Positions 5,365 through 9,670 of a DNA stretch of 9,670 nt are shown here, in pieces. The stretch comes from an uncultured Eubacteriales bacterium (lineage in GTDB: Bacteria > Bacillota_A > Clostridia > Christensenellales > Aristaeellaceae), in the NCBI GenBank assembly GCA_902795555.1, contig CADBLV010000027.1, forward strand, positions 1 to 9,670, read 5' to 3'. The notes beneath the pieces are model-generated. The model made no database searches. It had not been told where the DNA came from and saw nothing but the letters and a program-made list of their open reading frames with translations. The stretch's first letter is position 1; every line of letters starts with the position of its first letter. The position numbers and the translations under genes were made by a program.

Positions 5365-6659
5365 TGAACGCGAACCGTCAGCGGAGAGCCGTCCAGCGCT
5401 TCCGTCACGGCGTTCCCCGCCTTTTCCATGGTTTTCATCTGTTCGCTGTCCATTCCGTCCGGGGGCAGGCCGTTCATGGGCACGCATCGATAGAAGAACT
5501 TCCCGTCCTGTTTATATCGCCAGATATAAACCGGTGTGTAAGTCGTTTGCATCATCATCGTTCCGGCGCTCGTTTTCTGGAAGGTCAGATGCAGCAGATA
5601 GGATCCCAGGCGTTTCACGTTTTTCCGGTTTTCGCTTAAAAGCGTCCCCAGGCTGTAAACGCACAGCGTGGATCGTTCCCGTCCGTCCTCTCCGGTCACG
5701 GAGATCATCTCCGCCTCCTGCGGAATCCGGGCGCCCGATCCGATGATCACATCCGCGCCGGCCTCCGCGATCTCCCGGGCCGTTTCCCGCTGCGCTTTGG
5801 TAACATTTTTGCCGTCCTTCCCCCAGTGGATCAGAACGATCACCGCGTCGGCCCCCCTGTCTCTGGCCGAGCGGATATCCTCCCGGATCGTTTGGGTCTC
5901 CGCTTCCGAAACCGCGTTTGAATTTCCGGCCTTCGCCATGGCTTTTTTCGTCGAAGCAGACAGGGTGGCGGTATATTCTCTGAGGAAAATGCGCACTCCG
6001 TTCAGCTCCATCATGTCGGCCGTTTCGCCGATGCCAAGGGCCGTAACGCCCTGCGAGGCCAGGGCCTGCCTGGTGCTTTCGATCCCGGCCATCCCCTTGT
6101 CAAAGCTCCCGGAAAAGCCGCAGGCCGCGGACCGGATTCCGGCTCCGGACATCATCTGTGCCGCGTCCGTGGGCACAATGGTGGCGTTGAATTTATATTC
6201 GTCGCTGAGGATGTTTTCCAGAAACAGGCCGTTCCAGTCCGCCTGAAAAACCGATCTCAGCGGGCGCATCACTTCGGAAAAGTCATATTTTCCGGAATCG
6301 TTGATATAGCAGGATCGTCGCACTTCCGTCTCGATGGCGGCGGTTCCGCCGAAGGTCAGCGTCGCGCGTTTCACGGTTCCGTCCCCGTCTGCCTGCGCGG
6401 GCAGGGCGGTGGCCCGCGGCGCGGCGGCCTTTTCGCCGCCGGTCTCCCCGTTTCCGGAGGCGCCCTCCTGGCGGATCCGGATGTCTTCCACCGACGGATC
6501 GCCGCCGGACAGCTGCAGCGCCGTCACAACCCGGCTCAGATCCACGCTGCCGCCGCCGGAAAGCCGCGAAAAGATAAAGGCGCATCCTCCGATCGCGATC
6601 ACGGTCAAAGCCAGCATCAGGATCGTGCCGAAGGAAACGGGCCGTCGTTTCGGATTCAT
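5361..6659 (-). CDS. Membrane-anchored CapA-like (PGA_cap) protein with degenerate metal site
   Basis: A 432-residue protein with a short basic N-terminus and one hydrophobic segment (about 11-31), then an exported linker (35-95) and a CapA/YwtB-type domain (about 97-362) of the calcineurin-like fold linked to poly-gamma-glutamate capsule synthesis. Family landmarks are LENI (147-150), SFDKGMAGIESTRQAL (185-200), LNGVRIFLREYT (219-230), VIVLIHWGKDG (273-283), EAGADVIIGSGARIPQE (299-315) and VYSLGTLL (334-341). The usual metal residues are mostly lost: GD of the first strand is GG (104-105), NNH is replaced around GFSG (181-184), and HPH is replaced by GAR (309-311). Only His278 of the HWG motif remains. 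It may therefore bind rather than hydrolyse. IGGC at 23-26 could be a lipobox, but the hydrophobic run continues beyond it. It starts 12 bp after the microprotein gene and overlaps the next gene by 4 bp. Confidence 0.85.
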   Translation of the reverse strand: MNPKRRPVSFGTILMLALTVIAIGGCAFIFSRLSGGGSVDLSRVVTALQLSGGDPSVEDIRIRQEGASGNGETGGEKAAAPRATALPAQADGDGTVKRATLTFGGTAAIETEVRRSCYINDSGKYDFSEVMRPLRSVFQADWNGLFLENILSDEYKFNATIVPTDAAQMMSGAGIRSAACGFSGSFDKGMAGIESTRQALASQGVTALGIGETADMMELNGVRIFLREYTATLSASTKKAMAKAGNSNAVSEAETQTIREDIRSARDRGADAVIVLIHWGKDGKNVTKAQRETAREIAEAGADVIIGSGARIPQEAEMISVTGEDGRERSTLCVYSLGTLLSENRKNVKRLGSYLLHLTFQKTSAGTMMMQTTYTPVYIWRYKQDGKFFYRCVPMNGLPPDGMDSEQMKTMEKAGNAVTEALDGSPLTVRVQ

Positions 6660-6671
6660 GGGTCCCGTTCC

Positions 6672-6779
6672 TCAGTGCAGCACTGCGGCCAGGATCACGC
6701 TGATCGCCATAATTCCGGCAATAGCCAGCGCCACAATGCGCGTCACGTTCTTTTTCCGATCCGATTTCCTGTTTGTCAT
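6672..6779 (-). CDS. 35-residue single-pass membrane microprotein
   Basis: The ATG at 6779 has GGGAGG 6 nt upstream, the best ribosome binding site of the operon. It encodes 35 residues: a basic head (MTNRKSDRKKNVTR, seven Lys/Arg) then one hydrophobic helix (about 15-34, IVALAIAGIMAISVILAAVL) ending in His. It is the first gene after the 6866-6894 promoter, and its stop is 12 bp before the CapA-like gene. The start signal, promoter and fixed topology (basic end inside) argue that it is real despite its size. It could be a partner or regulator of the CapA-like membrane protein. I know of no named family for it. Confidence 0.75.
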   Translation of the reverse strand: MTNRKSDRKKNVTRIVALAIAGIMAISVILAAVLH

Positions 6780-6865
6780 GCGAAGCCTCCCTCTTGATAT
6801 CCCAAAGGTCCCGCGGATCCGAAAGATCCGGTCAATCCCTGTTTCCTGTTTCCATGTCTGCTTTT

Positions 6866-6894
6866 ATCATATCATGAACCGGCCGGAAAAGCAA
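6866..6894 (-). promoter_or_regulatory. Sigma-A promoter of the six-gene run
   Basis: On the minus strand TTGCTT (6889-6894) and TATGAT (6866-6871) are separated by exactly 17 bp. Transcription should start near 6858, giving a leader of about 80 nt. The spacer holds the 8-bp palindrome CCGGCCGG (6879-6886), a possible binding site. The leader contains a small 6-bp hairpin (CGGATC/GATCCG, 6814-6830). Confidence 0.85.
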
Positions 6895-6937
6895 ATCAGG
6901 AAAACAGGATATTGTGCAAAAAAACGGTGCGTTGTAC

Positions 6938-6968
6938 AAAAGCGGAAGGCGCTTTTCGCGCCTTCCGC
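6938..6968 (-). terminator. Rho-independent terminator of the SH3 surface-protein gene
   Basis: GCGGAAGGCGC and GCGCCTTCCGC form a perfect 11-bp stem with a GAAAA loop on the minus strand, followed by TTTT. It lies 44 bp after the stop codon at 7013 and separates this gene from the promoter at 6866-6894. Confidence 0.93.
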
Positions 6969-7012
6969 GGGGTTCGTTCCTGTGTCTGTCTTCCTGACAG
7001 ATTCATGGTTCC

Positions 7013-9670
7013 TTATGCCTTCGTTCCGGAATCGCCGGATCCTTTCCCGTCTCCGGAGGAAGTGCCGCCCGTTCGGGTTCTGCGGCGGCCGTAGGAGGAA
7101 GAGGTTCCGCCCTCCGGCTTATAGGATGCGGTGTATTTGGCATCCTCTTCCGCCCCGGAAGTATATCGGGCATAGGGGTTCTCCGTTTTCGTGCCGTAGG
7201 AGCGGGAGGCGCCTGGCGTGCCGTCAGCCGGCTTCGGGGCCACCTTTCCGTTCTGATCCTGATAGGTTCCGGTTCTCACCTTCGCCGCGTTCTGGGCTGA
7301 GGCTGTTTTCGTCGTGCCGCTCGCCGTTCCCGTGCCGTTCTGGTTCCCCTGGCCGGTCTGACCGGTTTTGGCTCCCTGCCCTGTCTGTGAGGCGCTTGTT
7401 CCCTGTCCGGTCTGACCGGTCTGGCTTCCCTGGGCGTTTTTCGCCCCCTGCGATGCCTGGACAGGTTTTCCGTTGGGCTGGGTAGCCCGCTGCTGCTGGG
7501 CCTTTTTCTGGGCCGCCAGCTGCGCCGCCTGCCGCTTCCGCTGGGTGGTAGAGTACCAGTAGTATCCGCCGCCCGCCGCCAGCACAGCCGCGCCGCCGAG
7601 CAGCCAGCCGCCCACGCCGCCGCCGGACTGTTCCTGAGGATATTCCACTTCCTCGGTCGCCAGCGGATTCACCGTCGGGCTTTCCGTGGGTTCCGTGGCC
7701 GCCGTGGAAACCTGGCTGTTAATGTAGGTCTTGGCCGCCTCAATCTTCTCGTCCCTGTCAGTGCTGTCCCGATAGAACACTTCCAGCGTGGTCTGCAGGG
7801 TTTCGGCGGTCAGCTTGCCGTTCTGAACGTCCGCCACCAGGGAATCGAGATATTCCTTGTTCTGCGTCTCCTCCTCGTTCTCCTTCAGGGGCGCGGGGGT
7901 GGCAAAGGGATCAAAGGGTTCATAGCTCACATCAATCCCGCTGTTGGGATTCACCCAGGTGCTGACCTTCTGGTCTTCCGCTGACACGATCCCGCTGGCG
8001 CTTCCCTTGCCGGTGTTGTTCACGGTGCTTTGCTGGGTCTGCGTCTGCGTCGTGGTGCCGGAAGCGGCGTTGTTGGCAATGCCCTGGAGATAGTTGGAGG
8101 AATCCAGGAATTCATCCAGTTCGTCCAGCGTCATCTGATGGAAATAATCCCCGTTCACATAGCCGTTCTGGCCGTCATAATTGATGCGATACCAGACCGT
8201 TCCGTCCACAGTCTCCGTGCCCAGAATCAGGCAGAAGGCGTATTTCTTCAGCTGGGCCAGCCTGGTGGATCCGGTCATGCTGGGCTTGTCGCGGAAATTG
8301 ACCGATCCTGCGGACACATAGCCGTAGGAAGACAGCGCGTTTCCGTCATACGGAGCCGCGGTCACCACCGCTTCCGGTGTCGGTTCCGGCGTCGCGTTCA
8401 TCCTGTCCAGATAGCCGGTGATTTCAGATTCGCTCATCATCCGCAGCATGTCCGCGCGTATATAGCCCGTCTGGCCGTCATATCGCACTTCGTGCCAGGC
8501 CACGCCGTCCACATAGGTCTGTCCGTATACGTAAACCACCTTGTTCGGAGCCAGTTCCGCGTCGATCACGGACATGGAGCTGGGCCAGTTCCGCACATAG
8601 GCCCCATCGCCGATCGTAATCGCGTAGCCCACCCGCTGTGTCGGCTCCTGGGTCGGAGCCGCCGTGGGCGTAATCGTCGCTTCCGGCGTATTGGTTTCCG
8701 TGGTCGTGGCCGAGGCGGTTTCGGTCGGAGCGGCGCTCACGGTTTCAGTCGGCGCGGCGCTCGGAGTTTCGGTCGGAGTTTCGGTCGGAGTTTCCGTAGG
8801 CGCCTGGGTGGGAGTCTCGGTCGGAGTCTCGGTCGGCGCTTCCGTGGGTGCTTCAGTGGGAGCTTCGGTCGGAGCCTCGGTGGGTGCTTCCGTCGGAGCT
8901 TCCGTGGGAGCCTCGGTGGGAGCCTCGGTCGGCGCTTCCGTAGGTGCTTCGGTCGGCGCTTCGGTGGGCGCCTCAGTCGGAGCTTCGGTCGGAGCTTCGG
9001 TCGGAGGCGCGGAGGGCTCCGTGGTCGGTTCCAGCGTCGGAATGGTCGTTGTCGCGGGAACGAAAGGTTCGATCGGCTTGGCCAGGGAGGCGTTATAGGC
9101 GTCGCTCTCCGCCTGGTTGATGGCATATTTGTCCACAAATTCCGCCATCACATAGCCTTCCCGGAAGACGCCCTTCTTCACTTCTGCCATCACATGGAGC
9201 CATTCCTGATCCTTATCGTTGGTCACCTGCTCCATCATATACACATGGGCGCCCTTTTTCAGCACAGCCAGCTGATGGCCGCTCTTGCTGTCCTTGTCGC
9301 GCAGATTCACGTCCGCGGTGGTCACGGCAAATCGGTTGATCGGCTCGCCGTTGACGATCTCCGGAATGGGTTCCGTCTTGGCCTCGGGCGTCTCCGTAGG
9401 TGTCTCCGTCGGCGTTTCTTCGGCGCCGCCCTTGGTGTCAGGTTCTTCCGTCGCGTTGGTTCCCTTGGCCGCCGGTGCGGCGGGGGCTTCCGTCGGCGCC
9501 TCGGTCACGGTCTCCGTCGGAGCCTCGGTGACAACCTCCGTGGGCGCGGGGGTCTCCGTGATTTCAGGTGTCGGAGAAGCGGTCACCGCGGGCACGGGGG
9601 ACGCCAGCGTTCCCATATAGGCGTCGCTCATCGCAATGGGCAGCCGGGTGTTCACAAATTCCGCTTTCAC
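7013..9670 (-). CDS. Large surface protein with repeated SH3-like modules, PTEA linkers and a C-terminal membrane anchor (partial, N-terminus beyond window)
   Basis: 885 residues are visible; the true start lies outside. Residues 1-27 (AEFV...SDAYMGTLASP) match the end of the next module (AEFV...SDAYNASLAKP), so another SH3 module is cut by the edge. A Thr/Pro/Glu linker (28-105) leads to module 2 (112-200, VNLRDKDS...GYVMAEFV). A 20-unit PTEA/PTET linker follows (223-302), then module 3 (347-425, VRNWPSS...GYIRADML) and module 4 (450-525, VNFRDKPS...GYVNGDYF). A helical domain spans about 596-655. One membrane helix (about 689-707) is followed by RKRQ, which places the 175-residue Gln/Gly/Thr/Ser-rich tail inside. 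Bacterial SH3 modules usually bind cell-wall peptides, and no catalytic domain is seen. There is no LPXTG motif, so anchoring is by the membrane. Function is probably wall binding or sensing. Confidence 0.87.
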   Translation of the reverse strand: MKAEFVNTRLPIAMSDAYMGTLASPVPAVTASPTPEITETPAPTEVVTEAPTETVTEAPTEAPAAPAAKGTNATEEPDTKGGAEETPTETPTETPEAKTEPIPEIVNGEPINRFAVTTADVNLRDKDSKSGHQLAVLKKGAHVYMMEQVTNDKDQEWLHVMAEVKKGVFREGYVMAEFVDKYAINQAESDAYNASLAKPIEPFVPATTTIPTLEPTTEPSAPPTEAPTEAPTEAPTEAPTEAPTEAPTEAPTEAPTEAPTEAPTEAPTEAPTEAPTEAPTETPTETPTQAPTETPTETPTETPSAAPTETVSAAPTETASATTTETNTPEATITPTAAPTQEPTQRVGYAITIGDGAYVRNWPSSMSVIDAELAPNKVVYVYGQTYVDGVAWHEVRYDGQTGYIRADMLRMMSESEITGYLDRMNATPEPTPEAVVTAAPYDGNALSSYGYVSAGSVNFRDKPSMTGSTRLAQLKKYAFCLILGTETVDGTVWYRINYDGQNGYVNGDYFHQMTLDELDEFLDSSNYLQGIANNAASGTTTQTQTQQSTVNNTGKGSASGIVSAEDQKVSTWVNPNSGIDVSYEPFDPFATPAPLKENEEETQNKEYLDSLVADVQNGKLTAETLQTTLEVFYRDSTDRDEKIEAAKTYINSQVSTAATEPTESPTVNPLATEEVEYPQEQSGGGVGGWLLGGAAVLAAGGGYYWYSTTQRKRQAAQLAAQKKAQQQRATQPNGKPVQASQGAKNAQGSQTGQTGQGTSASQTGQGAKTGQTGQGNQNGTGTASGTTKTASAQNAAKVRTGTYQDQNGKVAPKPADGTPGASRSYGTKTENPYARYTSGAEEDAKYTASYKPEGGTSSSYGRRRTRTGGTSSGDGKGSGDSGTKA
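7343..7429 (-). repeat. Short TGQ/TGQG repeats in the cytoplasmic tail
   Basis: Residues 748-776 of the SH3 protein read as repeats of QTGQ and TGQG. The tripeptide TGQ appears five times within 29 residues. This is low-complexity, probably disordered sequence following the membrane anchor. Confidence 0.7.
8765..9004 (-). repeat. Twenty tandem 12-bp units encoding a PTEA/PTET linker
   Basis: Fourteen consecutive PTEA units (8837-9004) are followed by three PTET/PTQA units and three more PTET units, with no length variation. Base differences among the PTEA units fall at third codon positions (CCG/CCC, ACC/ACG/ACT, GAA/GAG, GCG/GCC/GCT/GCA). The linker separates SH3 modules 2 and 3 and is probably an extended spacer through the cell wall. 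Confidence 0.9.

Noticed and set aside
4890..5746. Several overlapping open frames on both strands around the 164-residue gene
   Set aside because: They are Pro/Arg/Ser-rich shadows caused by high GC. Only the frame starting with the ATGA overlap at 5364 has sensible composition and spacing.
8664..9098. Plus-strand open frame encoding SVGA repeats
   Set aside because: It is the exact antisense of the PTEA-coding 12-bp array; any 12-bp array without stops stays open in other frames.

Overview
This window is a GC-rich, compactly coded bacterial fragment in which every supported gene lies on the minus strand, so the text reads from high to low coordinates. The consensus sigma-A type promoters, strong AGGAGG ribosome binding sites, Lys-Lys signal peptides, bacterial SH3 domains and long Thr-Pro-Glu-Ala linkers suggest an uncultured gut or rumen Clostridia (Firmicutes). 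That placement is inferred from style, not from a marker gene.

Layout in the direction of transcription. (1) At 9670-7013 lies the C-terminal 885 residues of a large cell-surface protein. It has three complete SH3-like modules and the tail of a fourth, PTEA-repeat linkers, one membrane segment and a Gln/Gly/Thr-rich tail presumed cytoplasmic. It ends at a textbook terminator (6938-6968). (2) A sigma-A promoter (6866-6894) then opens a run of six co-directional genes: a 35-residue single-pass membrane microprotein (6779-6672), a membrane-anchored CapA-like protein lacking most of its family's metal-site motifs (6659-5361), a translationally coupled unknown (5364-4870), an UlaG-like metallo-beta-lactamase-fold hydrolase (4833-4174), a coiled-coil protein with an Ala/Glu-rich repeat tail (4085-3237) and an exported TlpA/ResA-like thioredoxin (3069-2038). 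A terminator follows at 1972-2003. The first four genes are tightly packed. The last two are preceded by 88- and 167-bp gaps holding shared short motifs and a strong inverted repeat, so internal regulation is possible. (3) A near-consensus promoter (1939-1967) drives a stand-alone LacI/GalR-family repressor (1820-816), with an imperfect operator-like palindrome at the predicted start of transcription. (4) After a 244-bp gap carrying seven tandem copies of a 16-17 bp degenerate repeat comes the start of a membrane-anchored, repetitive coiled-coil protein (571-1), cut by the window edge.

The common theme is the cell envelope: surface SH3 protein, membrane-anchored CapA-like protein, exported thioredoxin and two long helical proteins. 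No CRISPR array, insertion sequence, rRNA or tRNA was seen. The features most worth pursuing are the degenerate CapA-like protein with its microprotein and unknown partner, the repeat tail that continues beyond a stop codon, and the intergenic repeats.
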